From Ascarosepion bandense (lineage: Eukaryota > Mollusca > Cephalopoda > Sepiida > Sepiidae), in the NCBI GenBank assembly GCA_037127315.1, contig JBBBDQ010000443.1, forward strand, positions 1,677,001-1,741,000: a stretch of DNA of 64,000 bases, read 5' to 3'. The first letter of the stretch is position 1; each line of letters starts with the position of its first letter. The notes under the pieces are model-generated. The model searched no databases and was not told the DNA's origin. It was given only the letters and a program-made list of their open reading frames with translations. Position numbers and translations under genes: made by a program. Below are positions 52,134 to 63,742 of this stretch, piece by piece.

Positions 52134-52680
52134 GTCCTGGGCATGACGGTAAACTGCATCTGGCAGCAAGGCCTCTGATTGAGAGGTTGTGAGGAGCTTG
52201 GAACCACCTCTTAATTGCTGTTGTTCCCAGGTCCACCCTGGTTTGGAGTGGTAGCACTTGTTAGGGTCCCAGCTATGTGCAAATAGTTAACCCCCAAATT
52301 GGGGTAAAAACACTATGAAAGTATAAAAATAGACTTTTATAAAAATATATACATAAAAATAGACTTTTATAGAAAAATATACATTTTTTTAAGGAAAACT
52401 ATTACCAACAATAAATTTTTGAAGAAAAATTATTACCATAACACATTTTTGAAGGAAAAAACTATTCTCAGCAAAACAATTTTGAATACAAAACTACAAG
52501 ACATTTTCAGTTTTCTAAAATAAAAAAGAATAAAAACAAAAAATTTTAATTAAAATCTAACTAAATCAACCTTCTCACTGTAACCAAACATTAAAAAATA
52601 CCTTAAAACCCCACCTTTTTGGCATTAAATAACCCACAGAGGTTGATATGCCGTTAAATAAAACTCAAACTCAAAACTAA
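52134..52680 (+). mobile_element. Family D dispersed repeat, near full length
   Basis: Colinear with 7251-7795 from gtcctgggcatgacggtaaa to ggttgatatgccgttaaata, ending caaactcaaaac. Single head unit. The A-rich middle consists of repeated variants of aaaaatagacttttataaaa. Confidence 0.68.
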
Positions 52681-52779
52681 ATAAGAATTCTATCTTGCAC
52701 ATTTGTAAAGCTAACATTCATCTGTGAACTGAAAAAGTTACCCTATCTGGTCTTGTGCTTCTGCTACATATCTTGAGAT

Positions 52780-53095
52780 TCTTGACAAAATTCAAGTAGA
52801 AGTCTGTAATGTAATTGATCCTGACCTGGCATCTAGACTTCAGTCATTACCACACAATCATGATGTGGCTTATCACTGACTTTTCTACAAGTATTTTCAT
52901 GGCATGTTTTCTGAATAGCTTTTTTCCTTAGTGTCTCAACAGCATGAATTTAAATCTGCTATTAGATTGACAACTACGTCTCACCATTTTGTTGCTGAAC
53001 TTGCTAGATGCAGAATAATTTCTTCTCTCACGTTTCTCATCTTTAGAACTCTTGCCTGATTTCTTGTCTCCCTACCACTTACAAATGCAGCACCA
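52780..53095 (+). pseudogene. CR1-like LINE coding tail upstream of the satellite
   Basis: Broken frames read EVCNVIDPDLASRLQSLP, FYKYFHGMFSE, QQHEFKSAIRLTTTSHHF, then a short SRLWNSLP-equivalent region. The layout is that of the CR1-like copies at 5978 and 43676, but a different, older subfamily. The 3' UTR should follow; in its place, after the first 3' UTR words, the 109-bp satellite begins. Confidence 0.78.
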
Positions 53096-53100
53096 AACTC

Positions 53101-56100
53101 TATCTTCTATCTTCCTGAAACCTTTTCTTTTATTGTTCTGTCTCCTCACTGAAGTCTTCTCATTCTCTTTCTCTCCCAGTAACCCTTTACATCTTAGTGG
53201 CATTATTGCCATCTTCTGTCTTCCTGAAACCTGTTCTTTTATTGTCCTTTCTCCTCACTAAAGTCTTCTCATTCTCTTTCCCTCTCAGTAACCCCTTACA
53301 TCTTAGTGGCATTATTGCCATCTTCTGTCTTCCTGAAACCTGTTCTTTTATTGTCCTTTCTCCTCACGAAAGTCTTCTCATTCTCTTTCCCTCCCAGTAA
53401 CCCCTTACATCTTAGTGGCATTATTGCCATCTTCTGTCTTCCTGAAACCTGTTCTTTTATTGTCCTTTCTCCTCACTAAAGTCTTCTCATTCAGTTTCAC
53501 TCCCAGTAACCCCTTACATCTTAGTGGCATTATTGCCATCTTCTGTCTTCCTGAAACCTGTTCTTTTATTGTCCTTTCTCCTCACTAAAGTCTTCTCATT
53601 CTCTTTCACTCCCAGTAACCCCTTCCATCTTAGTGGCATTATTGCCATCTTCTGTCTTCCAGAAACCTGTTCTTTTATTGTCCTTTCTCCTCACTAAAGT
53701 CTTCTCATTCTCTTTCACTCCCAGTAACACCTTACATCTTAGTGGCATTATTGCCATCTTCTGTCTTCCTGAAACCTGTTCTTTTATTGTCCTTTCTCCT
53801 CACTAAAGTCTTCTCATTCTCTTTCCCTCCCAGTAACCCCTTACATCTTAGTGGCATTATTGCCATCTTCTGTCTTCCTGAAACCTGTTCTTTTATTGTC
53901 CTTTCTCCTCACTAAAGTCTTCTCATTCTCTTTCTCTCCCAGTAACCCCTTACATCTTAGTGGCATTATTGCCATCTTCTGTCTTTCTGAAACCTGTTCT
54001 TTTATTGTCCTTTCTCCTCACTAAAGTCTTCTCATTCTCTTTCACTCCCAGTAACCCCTTCCATCTTAGTGGCATTATTGCCATCTTCTGTCTTCCAGAA
54101 ACCTGTTCTTTTATTGTCCTTTCTCCTCACTAAAGTCTTCTCATTCTCTTTCACTCCCAGTAACACCTTACATCTTAGTGGCATTATTGCCATCTTCTGT
54201 CTTCCTGAAACCTGTTCTTTTATTGTCCTTTCTCCTCACTAAAGTCTTCTCATTCTCTTTCCCTCCCAGTAACCCCTTACATCTTAGTGGCATTATTGCC
54301 ATCTTCTGTCTTCCTGAAACCTGTTCTTTTATTGTCCTTTCTCCTCACTAAAGTCTTCTCATTCTCTTTCTCTCCCAGTAACCCCTTACATCTTAGTGGC
54401 ATTATTGCCATCTTCTGTCTTTCTGAAACCTGTTCTTTTATTGTCCTTTCTCTTCACTAAAGTCTTCTCATTCTCTTTCCCTCTCAGTAACCCCTTACAT
54501 CTTAGTGGCATTATTGCCATCTTCTGCCTTCCAGAAACCTGTTCTTTTATTGTCCTTTCTCCTCACTAAAGTCTTCTCATTCTCTTTCACTCCCAGTAAC
54601 ACCTTACATCTTAGTGGCATTATTGCCATCTTCTGCCTTCCAGAAACCTGTTCTTTTATTGTCCTTTCTCCTCACTAAAGTCTTCTCATTCTCTTTCACT
54701 CCCAGTAACACCTTACATCTTAGTGGCATTATTGCCATCTTCTGTCTTCCTGAAACCTGTTCTTTTATTGTCCTTTCTCCTCACTAAAGTCTTCTCATTC
54801 TCTTTCCCTCCCAGTAACCCCTTACATCTTAGTGGCATTATTGCCATCTTCTGTCTTCCTGAAACCTGTTCTTTTATTGTCCTTTCTCCTCACTAAAGTC
54901 TTCTCATTCTCTTTCTCTCTCAGTAACCCCTTACATCTTAGTGGCATTATTGCCATCTTCTGTCTTTCTGAAACCTGTTCTTTTATTGTCCTTTCTCTTC
55001 ACTAAAGTCTTCTCATTCTCTTTCCCTCTCAGTAACCCCTTACATCTTAGTGGCATTATTGCCATCTTCTGCCTTCCAGAAACCTGTTCTTTTATTGTCC
55101 TTTCTCCTCACTAAAGTCTTCTCATTCTCTTTCACTCCCAGTAACACCTTACATCTTAGTGGCATTATTGCCATCTTCTGTCTTCCTGAAACCTGTTCTT
55201 TTATTGTCCTTTCTCCTCACTAAAGTCTTCTCATTCTCATTCACTCCCAGTAACCCCTTACATCTTAGTGGCATTATTGCCATCTTCTGTCTTCCTGAAA
55301 CCTGTTCTTTTATTGTCCTTTCTCCTCACTAAAGTCTTCTCATTCTCATTCACTCCCAGTAACCCCTTACATCTTAGTGGCATTATTGCCATCTTCTGTC
55401 TTCCTGAAACCTGTTCTTTTATTGTCCTTTCTCCTCACTAAAGTCTTCTCATTCTCTTTCCCTCTCAGTAACCCCTTACATCTTAGTGGCATTATTGCCA
55501 TCTTCTGTCTTCCTGAAACCTGTTCTTTTATTGTCCTTTCTCCTCACTAAAGTCTTCTCATTCTCTTTCTCTCCCAGTAACCCCTTACATCTTAGTGGCA
55601 TTATTGCCATCTTCTGTCTTCCTGAAACCTGTTCTTTTATTGTCCTTTCTCCTCACTAAAGTCTTCTCATTCTCTTTCCCTCCCAGTAACCCTTACATCT
55701 TAGTGGCATTATTGCCATCTTCTGTCTTTCTGAAACCTGTTCTTTTATTGTCCTTTCTCCTCACTAAAGTCTTCTCATTCTCTTTCACTCCCAGTAACCC
55801 CAGACATCTTAGTGGCATTATTGCCATCTTCTGTCTTCCAGAAACCTGTTCTTTTATTGTCCTTTCTCCTCACTAAAGTCTTCTCATTCTCTTTCCCTCC
55901 AGTAACCCTTACATCTTAGTGGCATTATTGCCATCTTCTGTTTTCCTGAAACCTGTTCTTTTATTGTCCTTTCTCCTCACTAAAGTCTTCTCATTCTCTT
56001 TCCCTCCCAGTAACCCCTTACATCTTAGTGGCATTATTGCCATCTTCTGTCTTCCTGAAACCTGTTCTTTTATTGTCCTTTCTCCTCACTAAAGTCTTCT

Positions 56101-59100
56101 CATTCTCTTTCCCTCCCAGTAACCCCTTACATCTTGGTGGCATTATTGCCATCTTCTGTCTTCCTGAAACCTGTTCTTTTATTGTCCTTTCTCCTCACTA
56201 AAGTCTTCTCATTTTCTCTTTCCTCCCAGTAACCCCTTACATCTTAGTGGCATTATTGCCATCTTCTGTCTTCTAGAAACCTGTTCTTTTTGTGTCTTTC
56301 TCCTCACTAAGAAGTCTTCTCATTCTCTTTCACTCCCAGTAACCCCTTGCATCTTAGTGGCATTATTGCCATCTTCTGTCTTCCTGAAACCAATTCTTTT
56401 GTTGTCCTTTCTCCTCACTAAAGTCTTCTCATTCTCTTCCACTCCCAGTAACCCCTTACATCTTGGTGGCATTGTGCCATCTTCTGTCTTCCTGAAACCT
56501 GTTCTTTTATTGTCCTTTCTCCTCACTAAAGTCTTCTCATTCTCTTTCACTCCCAGTAACACCTTACATCTTAGTGGCATTATTGCCATCTTCTGCCTTC
56601 CAGAAACCTGTTCTTTTATTGTCCTTTCTCCCTCACTAAAGTCTTCTCATTCTCTTTCACTCCCAGTAACACCTTATCTGGTAGCATTATTGCCATCTTC
56701 TGTCTTTCCAGAAACCTGTTCTTTTTGTGTCCTTTCTCCTCACTAAGTCTTCTCATTCTCTTTCACTCAGTAACACCTTACATCTAAGTGGCATTATTGC
56801 CATCTTCTCTCTTCAGAAACCTGTTCTTTATTGTCCTTTCTCCTCACTAAAGTCTTCTCTGTTCTACTTTCCCTCTCAGTAACCCCTTACATCTTAGTGT
56901 CATTATTGCCATCTTCTGTCTTCCTGAAACCTGTTCTTTTATTGTCCTTTCTCCTCACTAAAGTCTTCTCATTCTCATTCACTCCCAGTAACCCCTTACA
57001 TCTTGGTAGCATGTTTGCCATCTTCTGTCTTTCCTGAAACTGTTCTTTTATTGTCCTTTCTCCTCACTAAAGTCTTCTCATTCTCATTCCTCCCAGTAAC
57101 CCCTTACATCTTAGTGGCATTATTGCCATCTTCTGTCTTCACTGAAACCTGTTCTTTTTTTATTGTCCTTTCTCCTCACTAAAGTCTTCTCATTCTCTTT
57201 CCCTCTCAGTAACCCTTACATCTTGGTGGCATTATTGCCATCTTCTGTCTTCCTGAAACCTGTTCTTTTATTGTCCTTTCTCCTCACTAAAGTCTTCTCA
57301 TTCTCTTTCTCTCCCAGTAACCCCTTACATCTTAGTGGCATTATTGCCATCTTCTGTCTTCCTGAAACCTGTTCTTTTATTGTCCTTTCTCCTCACTAAA
57401 GTCTTCTCATTCTCTTTCCCTCCCAGTAACCCTTACATCTTAGTGGCATGACCTGCTGTCTTCTGTCTTTCTGAAACCTGTTCTTTTATTGTCCTTTCTC
57501 CTCACTAAAGTCTTCTCATTCTCTTTCACTCCCCAGTAACCCCAGACATCTTAGTGGCATTATTGCCATCTTCTGTCTTCCAGAAACCTGTTCTTTTATT
57601 GTCCTTTCTCCTCACTAAAGTCTTCTCATTCTCTTTCCCTCCCAGTAACCCTTACATCTTAGTGGCATTATTGCCATCTTCTGTTTTCCTGAAACCTGTT
57701 CTTTTATTGTCCTTTCTCCTCACTAAAGTCTTCTCATTCTCTTTCCCTCCCAGTAACCCCTTACATCTTAGTGGCATTATTGCCATCTTCTGTCTTCCTG
57801 AAACCTGTTCTTTTATTGTCCTTTCTCCTCACTAAAGTCTTCTCATTCTCTTTCCCTCCCAGTAACCCTTACATCTTAGTGGCATTATTGCCATCTTCTG
57901 TTTTCCTGAAACCTGTTCTTTTATTGTCTTTTCTCCTCACTAAAGTCTTCTCATTCTCTTTCCCTCCCAGTAACCCCTTACATCTTAGTGGCATTATTGC
58001 CATCTTCTGTCTTCCTGAAACCTGTTCTTTTATTGTCCTTTCTCCTCACTAAAGTCTTCTCATTCTCTTTCCCTCCCAGTAACCCCTTACATCTTAGTGG
58101 CATTATTGCCATCTTCTGTCTTCCTGAAACCTGTTCTTTTATTGTCCTTTCTCCTCACTAAAGTCTTCTCATTCTCTTTCACTCCCAGTAACCCCTTACA
58201 TCTTAGTGGCATTATTGCCATCTTCTGTCTTCCTGAAACCTGTTCTTTTATTGTCCTTTCTCCTCACTAAAGTCTTCTCATTCTCTTTCACTCCCAGTAA
58301 CCCCTTACATCTTAGTGGCATTATTGCCATCTTCTGTCTTCCTGAAACCAATTCTTTTATTGTCCTTTCTCCTCACTAAAGTCTTCTCATTCTCTTCCAC
58401 TCCCAGTAACCCCTTACATCTTAGTGGCATTATTGCCATCTTCTGTCTTCCTGAAACCTGTTCTTTTATTGTCCTTTCTCCTCACTAAAGTCTTCTCATT
58501 CTCTTTCCCTCCCAGTAACCCCTTACATCTTAGTGGCATTATTGCCATCTTCTGTCTTCCTGAAACCTGTTCTTTTATTGTCCTTTCTCCTCACTAAAGT
58601 CTTCTCATTCTCTTTCACTCCCAGTAACCCCTTACATCTTAGTGGCATTATTGCCATCTTCTGTCTTCCTGAAACCTGTTCTTTTATTGTCCTTTCTCCT
58701 CATTAAAGTCTTCTCATTCTCTTTCACTCCCAGTAACCCCTTACATCTTAGTGGCATTATTGCCATCTTCTGTCTTCCAGAAACCTGTTCTTTTATTGTC
58801 CTTTCTCCTCACTAAAGTCTTCTCATTCTTTTTCACTCCCAGTAACCCCTTACATCTTAGTGGCATTATTGCCATCTTCTGTCTTCCTGAAACCTGTTCT
58901 TTTATTGTCCTTTCTCCTCATTAAAGTCTTCTCATTCTCTTTCACTCCCAGTAACCCCTTACATCTTAGTGGCATTATTGCCATCTTCTGTCTTCCAGAA
59001 ACCTGTTCTTTTATTGTCCTTTCTCCTCACTAAAGTCTTCTCATTCTCTTTCACTCCCAGTAACCCCTTACATCTTAGTGGCATTATTGCCATCTTCTGT

Positions 59101-60040
59101 CTTCCTGAAACCAATTCTTTTATTGTCCTTTCTCCTCACTAAAGTCTTCTCATTCTCTTCCACTCCCAGTAACCCCTTACATCTTAGTGGCATTATTGCC
59201 ATCTTCTGTCTTCCTGAAACCTGTTCTTTTATTGTCCTTTCTCCTCACTAAAGTCTTCTCATTCTCTTTCCCTCCCAGTAACCCCTTACATCTTAGTGGC
59301 ATTATTGCCATCTTCTGTCTTCCTGAAACCTGTTCTTTTATTGTCCTTTCTCCTCACTAAAGTCTTCTCATTCTCTTTCACTCCCAGTAACCCCTTACAT
59401 CTTAGTGGCATTATTGCCATCTTCTGTCTTCCTGAAACCTGTTCTTTTATTGTCCTTTCTCCTCATTAAAGTCTTCTCATTCTCTTTCACTCCCAGTAAC
59501 CCCTTACATCTTAGTGGCATTATTGCCATCTTCTGTCTTCCAGAAACCTGTTCTTTTATTGTCCTTTCTCCTCACTAAAGTCTTCTCATTCTCTTTCACT
59601 CCCAGTAACCCCTTACATCTTAGTGGCATTATTGCCATCTTCTGTCTTCCTGAAACCTGTTCTTTTATTGTCCTTTCTCCTCATTAAAGTCTTCTCATTC
59701 TCTTTCACTCCCAGTAACCCCTTACATCTTAGTGGCATTATTGCCATCTTCTGTCTTCCAGAAACCTGTTCTTTTATTGTCCTTTCTCCTCACTAAAGTC
59801 TTCTCATTCTCTTTCCCTCCCAGTAACCCTTACATCTTAGTGGCATTATTGCCATCTTCTGCCTTCCTGAAACCTGTTCTTTTATTGTCCTTTCTCCTCA
59901 CTAAAGTCTTCTCATTCTCTTTCCCTCTCAGTAACCCCTTACATCTTAGTGGCATTATTGCCATCTTCTGTCTTCCTGAAACCTGTTCTTTTATTGTCTT
60001 TTCTCCTCACTAAAATCTTCTCATTCTCTTTCATTCCCTG
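53101..60040 (+). repeat. 109-bp satellite array, about 63 units, from a LINE 3' UTR
   Basis: Unit: cttcctgaaacctgttcttt, tattgtcctttctcctcact, aaagtcttctcattctcttt, (c/a)ctcccagtaaccccttac, atcttagtggcattattgcc, atcttctgt. The word cattattgcc at 53201, 53310, 53419 and 53528 fixes the 109-bp period; 108-bp variants lack one c in the taacccc word. The last words of the unit align with the 3' UTR of other CR1-like copies (aaccccctgcacatcagtgg). Open frames (SFLLTKVFSFSF and similar) are by-products; no start, domain or splice structure supports a gene. Confidence 0.92.
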
Positions 60041-60075
60041 TATCCTAGTAGCATTATCATCTTATTTGGAATGAA
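60041..60075 (+). mobile_element. CR1-like LINE 3' terminus after the satellite
   Basis: tcctagtagcattatcatct and tatttggaatgaaatgattt correspond to the normal LINE end (agtggc...cttgctcggggtgaaatgatt). The LINE's 5' coding tail (52780-53095) and its 3' end are thus separated by the array. Confidence 0.72.
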
Positions 60076-60484
60076 ATGATTTAAGAAAATGAGAAAGAAG
60101 TTGAAATATTATTTGTGTTCATTTTCTTTATCAAAATGGAGGCGATGGCAACCATATTTTTGCAACGTGGTTTAGCTGAGTTATCAGTGATGCACTGCAA
60201 GTGCTGAAAACGCTACAATAACAGATGTCTTTCAAAACAGATGGTAAATGATTCTTGTGAAGCCATAAAATAGCCACCAAGCAGTAAATTGGGAATAGCA
60301 GTAAATGCTAACAGAAAACTCCTCTAAGTCTATTCTCTGGATAAAACTACAGATGCCTGACAAGTCTGGAACCGATCAGATCTGTTATTGTTGGTTGGTT
60401 AGGGTTAACATGGAGGTTATGACAGTCAAAAAAATGTACAAAAAGTCTAAATTAATAGTACAGTAAACATTAACTAGGTGAAAA
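60076..60484. other. Unassigned sequence
   Basis: No recognisable gene or element. Confidence 0.3.
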
Positions 60485-60930
60485 ATTCTTCTTCTTTATG
60501 TGCCGTGTCCCTTTAGGACGTAGTCGATTATGGCCTTCCACTTGGCTTTGTCTGTTGCCACTCTCAACATACTTCCTTTTGGTATCTCTCCCAAACCCCG
60601 CTCTGCCATTTATTTGCTCACATCTATCAAGTAGGTCTTGTGCTGCTTTCCCCTGTCGCTCTTTCCCTCTATCCATCCTGTGAGTATTAAATTCTCTAGG
60701 CCCTCCTTCCTCATTACGTGTCCCCGGAACCTCTTTTGTCTCTTCCTGATATTTAGTATCAGTTTTCTTCTCATTTGCATCCTCTCCAACACCTCGTTGT
60801 TGGTCACATGCTCAGTCCATGGTATCCTCAGCATCCTTCTGTAAAACCACATTTCTGCTGCCTCAAGCCTCTCCTTCATCCTTGAGGAGATCATCAAATA
60901 TATATACAGAAGAACAGATATCACATAGAA
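60485..60930 (-). pseudogene. RTE-like LINE, C-terminal tail and 3' end
   Basis: Antisense 3' UTR (tatgtgccgtgtccctttag, gacgtagtcgattatggcct), then the minus-strand frame MKERLEAAEMWFYRRMLRIP, WTEHVTNNEVLERM, KLILNIRKRQKRFRGHVMRK, EGLENLILTGWIEGKSDRGK. The best preserved C-terminal tail of this family in the window. Confidence 0.85.
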
Positions 60931-61135
60931 AAACACAATGTGTAAAATAGATATATATTAATTTGTTTTTATGTCTTATCAACCTAATAATCTTAGTTAA
61001 GAAGAATGGATAATCTTAGAAGAACAAATAATCTTAGTTGTTAACAATAATGGATAATCTTAGTTAACAAGAACGTATTAACAGCCATAAAATAGTTTAA
61101 GATTATAAGAATTATTTTAAAGAGAATAATGATTT
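60931..61135. other. Short imperfect repeats of a 'taatctta' word
   Basis: taatcttagttaa-type words recur five times between 60988 and 61075 with irregular spacing. Origin unknown. Confidence 0.4.
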
Positions 61136-61137
61136 AT

Positions 61138-61215
61138 TGATTATTTAACCCATAGCTTGGGGGAGAAGAAGTGGATTCATATCTTTCCCAAGCATATTTC
61201 TGTGTAAGTGAATAT
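61138..61215 (-). mobile_element. tRNA-SINE body fragment
   Basis: tatttaacccatagcttggg, tctttcccaagcatattt and gtaagtgaatataatg match the antisense body. Confidence 0.6.
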
Positions 61216-61249
61216 AATGAAAATTATTTTTTTTTCAATTTCTGAGAAA

Positions 61250-61800
61250 GGAAATTGTTAGCATTGAATTTATAGTTACATCTAGTTAGTTCAACTGAAA
61301 ATTTATGAGATCTTTATACTAGTCTACTACTGTGCTTGCATTAAAAATTCTAGGTACCACAGCAAAGAGCTCATTCAAACAATTACCATGAAAGTATTTA
61401 TAGAAAAGGCAGAAAAGGGCAACTTTTTGGTGGTAGGAAGGTGACTTTACAGAGTGGAAAAGTGATGGAAACTGAGACACCAGATCAGGACCAATAATAT
61501 TGCTGATTCTTCTTTGGATTTAAACAAAGAGCTCAAAGTAAATAGCAGGGGAACCAAACCATATGTGGCAGCAATATTCTAAGTATGGACAAATGATAGA
61601 CTTATAGACTTTATACAAACTTTACAGGGTGGGAAAGTGATGGAAGCTGAGATACCAGATCAGGACCAATAATATTGCTGATTCTTCTTTGGATTTTATC
61701 AAGGAGCTCAAGGTAAATAGAGACAATGGATCATATATGGCAGCAATATTCTGTACATTGAGAAATAGTAGACTTATAGACATGTAATCATCTGTAATTG
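61250..61800 (-). pseudogene. CR1-like coding tail with an internal tandem duplication
   Basis: The minus strand reads KSIICPYLEYCCHIWFGSPA, IQRRISNIIGPDLVSQFPSL and LFCLFYKYFHGNCLNELFAV, reaching slightly further upstream in the RT than other copies. A segment of about 190 bp (61430-61612) is repeated at 61617-61795 with ~10% differences (ccagatcaggaccaataata occurs twice). Confidence 0.75.
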
Positions 61801-61973
61801 GAACTTGACTCTCCAATTTCCAATTTTGAGTCATTATCTTATTACACCATGAACACATCCAAGCTTACAGTATTCCAAAGCAGTCACTCATCTGTTTACT
61901 GAATTTGTTCAATATTGCTTAACTTCAGTGATCATATAAGAACCAGTTTTTCAATGTGATAGGGCTATAAGCC
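61795..61973 (-). mobile_element. Composite 5S-tRNA SINE, decayed
   Basis: Minus strand: 5S-like head from 61973 (ggcttatagccctatcacat, actgaagttaagcaatattg), then a linker and a degraded tRNA head (gactcaaaattggaaattgg...). Both parts are recognisable, so this is a fourth, older copy of the composite family. Confidence 0.65.
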
Positions 61974-62477
61974 TGTATAATTAAAAATAAAGAGAACAGA
62001 TGTGCAGTTGTTTTGAAATCTTGCACATATTCAAATTGAAAGTTGTTCTGGCCCAGATACAGATGACAATACAGTTCCATCAAGATGCATTAAGCAGATC
62101 CTTTGAAATTTGGGGGACATTCACTTTTCAATGGCTGCTTTTATCTCTTTCTTTGTTGCTGGTTTTATAGGGAAACATTTTCTTTTAAGTAACCCATAAC
62201 AAAAAATTCATTGGTGTATGGTCCAGTGAGTAACTGTTTTTTCTGCTTTAAAATTATCTTTGCATGCAGTGAATAGCATTGATTGACATAAATTCAAGCT
62301 TCTTTCTAAAATGTTCTTCTACTTAAGCTATGTTTTGTACTTCCTTTCTAGCCCCATCAGTCCCAGTGGAGCATAGGTCATTATACCGTTATGGTGAATG
62401 TCTTGGTTTGTTGTCACTGATACTTTTGTAATCTGTCTTTTTTAGAAGTAGGGGTGTTAACCCTATGCAAACCACTT
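61974..62477. other. Unassigned sequence
   Basis: The minus strand at about 62080-62340 may be LINE debris (ggatctgcttaatgcatctt), not convincing. Confidence 0.3.
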
Positions 62478-62632
62478 TATCTTCTGGGCGAGATGGGAAA
62501 GATGTATTAATACTTTTTCAAAAAGTATTTGTGCGTAAGTGAATGCAACAAATTCAACTGGAATTCGAACTCAGCTCTCCAGTTTCTCATTCTGAGCTGA
62601 TATCCATTGCACCACAATGCATGTCCTTTTAT
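62478..62632 (-). mobile_element. tRNA-SINE head and body fragment
   Basis: gtgcgtaagtgaatgcaaca, ggaattcgaactcagctctc, and gagctgatatccattgcacc with acaatgcatgtcc: antisense tRNA head and first part of the body. The hairpin domain is missing. Confidence 0.8.
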
Positions 62633-62739
62633 TTCCAGTTGAACATGAAAATATTCTTTAACTTTTGAAAACTGTCTTATTTCAGAAATAAATTATAATT
62701 GTTTTCTCCTGAAAAAAATTTATTATTGAGTTGTGGTGT

Positions 62740-63095
62740 TGACTGCAGATACAAGAAACTCCTAGAGAAAGTTATAAAAGAAAGTAAGAAGAAAGGACTA
62801 ATCATCAACTGTAAGAAGAAAGAAATGTCGGTAGAAATAAAAACCAAGGAGGTGAACTACAAATTGAAGATACCAAAATGAAATAAGTGCAAAAATTTAA
62901 ATATCTAGGAAGTGTTTAAACACATGATGGAAAATATGATACTGAAATTCTAAGGTGCATTTGGATAGCGAAAGATGTCTTCCAAAAGTTAAGCAAAGTA
63001 TTAAGAAACAAAAAGATTACATTAAAAATAAAGAGAATTGTCGCAAAAAAGGTACAGCTGTTCTGAGTATCAGTTCTACACCGTCTTCTTTTCAA
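62740..63095 (+). pseudogene. RTE-like LINE segment between RT and C-terminal tail
   Basis: KVIKESKKKGLIINCKKKEM is followed, after a stop and a frameshift, by KFKYLGS, THDGKYDTEI, IWIAKDVFQKLSKVLRNKKI and TLKIKRI, the region linking the RT palm to the EMWFYRRM tail in this LINE family. Together with 51803 and 60485 it covers most of the C-terminal half of the protein. Confidence 0.8.
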
Positions 63096-63109
63096 TCATA
63101 ATCGAAGAG

Positions 63110-63426
63110 ACTATGACAAAACACCATACACAAAGCATGACAACTTGACTCAGTGGCATCTGCTACCTATCTGATGTCGTCTCCCTTATGCTCATTTTAT
63201 TGAGCCGCTGAGGCTCAGAAATTTGTATGAGTTACAAATTCATTTCACAAAATCTCTGAGCTCACACAAAGCATGTCTACTTGAATCACCACACACAAAG
63301 CATGACTTGACTCATTGGCATCAGCTACCCATCTGATATTCTCTGACTCAAGCTCATTTCATTAAATGGCTGAGACTCAGAAATTACCACTTGAATCACC
63401 ACACACAAAGCATGACCACTTTATAG
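63110..63426. repeat. Diverged direct repeats
   Basis: acacaaagcatgac words at 63130, 63293 and 63405; the first two are followed by ttgactca(g/t)tggcatc, cta(c)ctatctgat and a gctcattt(t/c)att word. Period about 165 bp, then a partial unit. A SINE is inserted in the last unit. Confidence 0.65.
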
Positions 63427-63731
63427 TCAGTCAGTTAAGTGCCATGCATGATACACGCTTGGGTGATCATGTCTCGAAAGAGACATGACTGACTGGGCAG
63501 AAGATTATCCCGCAGTAGGTTGCCATTGCTTTCTGCGGTAGACTGGTTGCCGACCAAGGCTACAGAACCCAATCTGTCCAATTGTTTAACCCATAACTGG
63601 AGGGAAGAGACGGATTAATACCTTTCCCAAGGGTAATTGCGCGTAAGTGAATGTGAGAATTTGATTGGAATTCGAACTCGGCTCCCCGATTTCTCGTTTT
63701 GAGCCGATATCCACTGCACCACGATGCACAT
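63427..63731 (-). mobile_element. tRNA-derived SINE, full length, perfect 11-bp TSD
   Basis: Antisense copy with perfect hairpin stem (catgtctcgaaagagacatg), body and tRNA head (ggaattcgaactcggctccc, gagccgatatccactgcacc). Identical ccactttatag at 63416-63426 and 63732-63742 flank it. Confidence 0.92.
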
Positions 63732-63742
63732 CCACTTTATAG

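Noticed and set aside
55595..58052. Repeated 93-129-residue open frames (SFLLTKVFSFSF...LPETCSFIVLSPH) as a repeat protein
   Set aside because: They are translations of the 109-bp satellite. 109 is not a multiple of three, so the frame changes every unit, and the same words appear in all frames. They lack start context and the stops fall at unit-fixed positions.
63650..63731. Functional tRNA gene
   Set aside because: Only box A/B-like segments are present; no foldable acceptor and anticodon stems were found, and the segment belongs to a ~300-bp SINE with target duplications.
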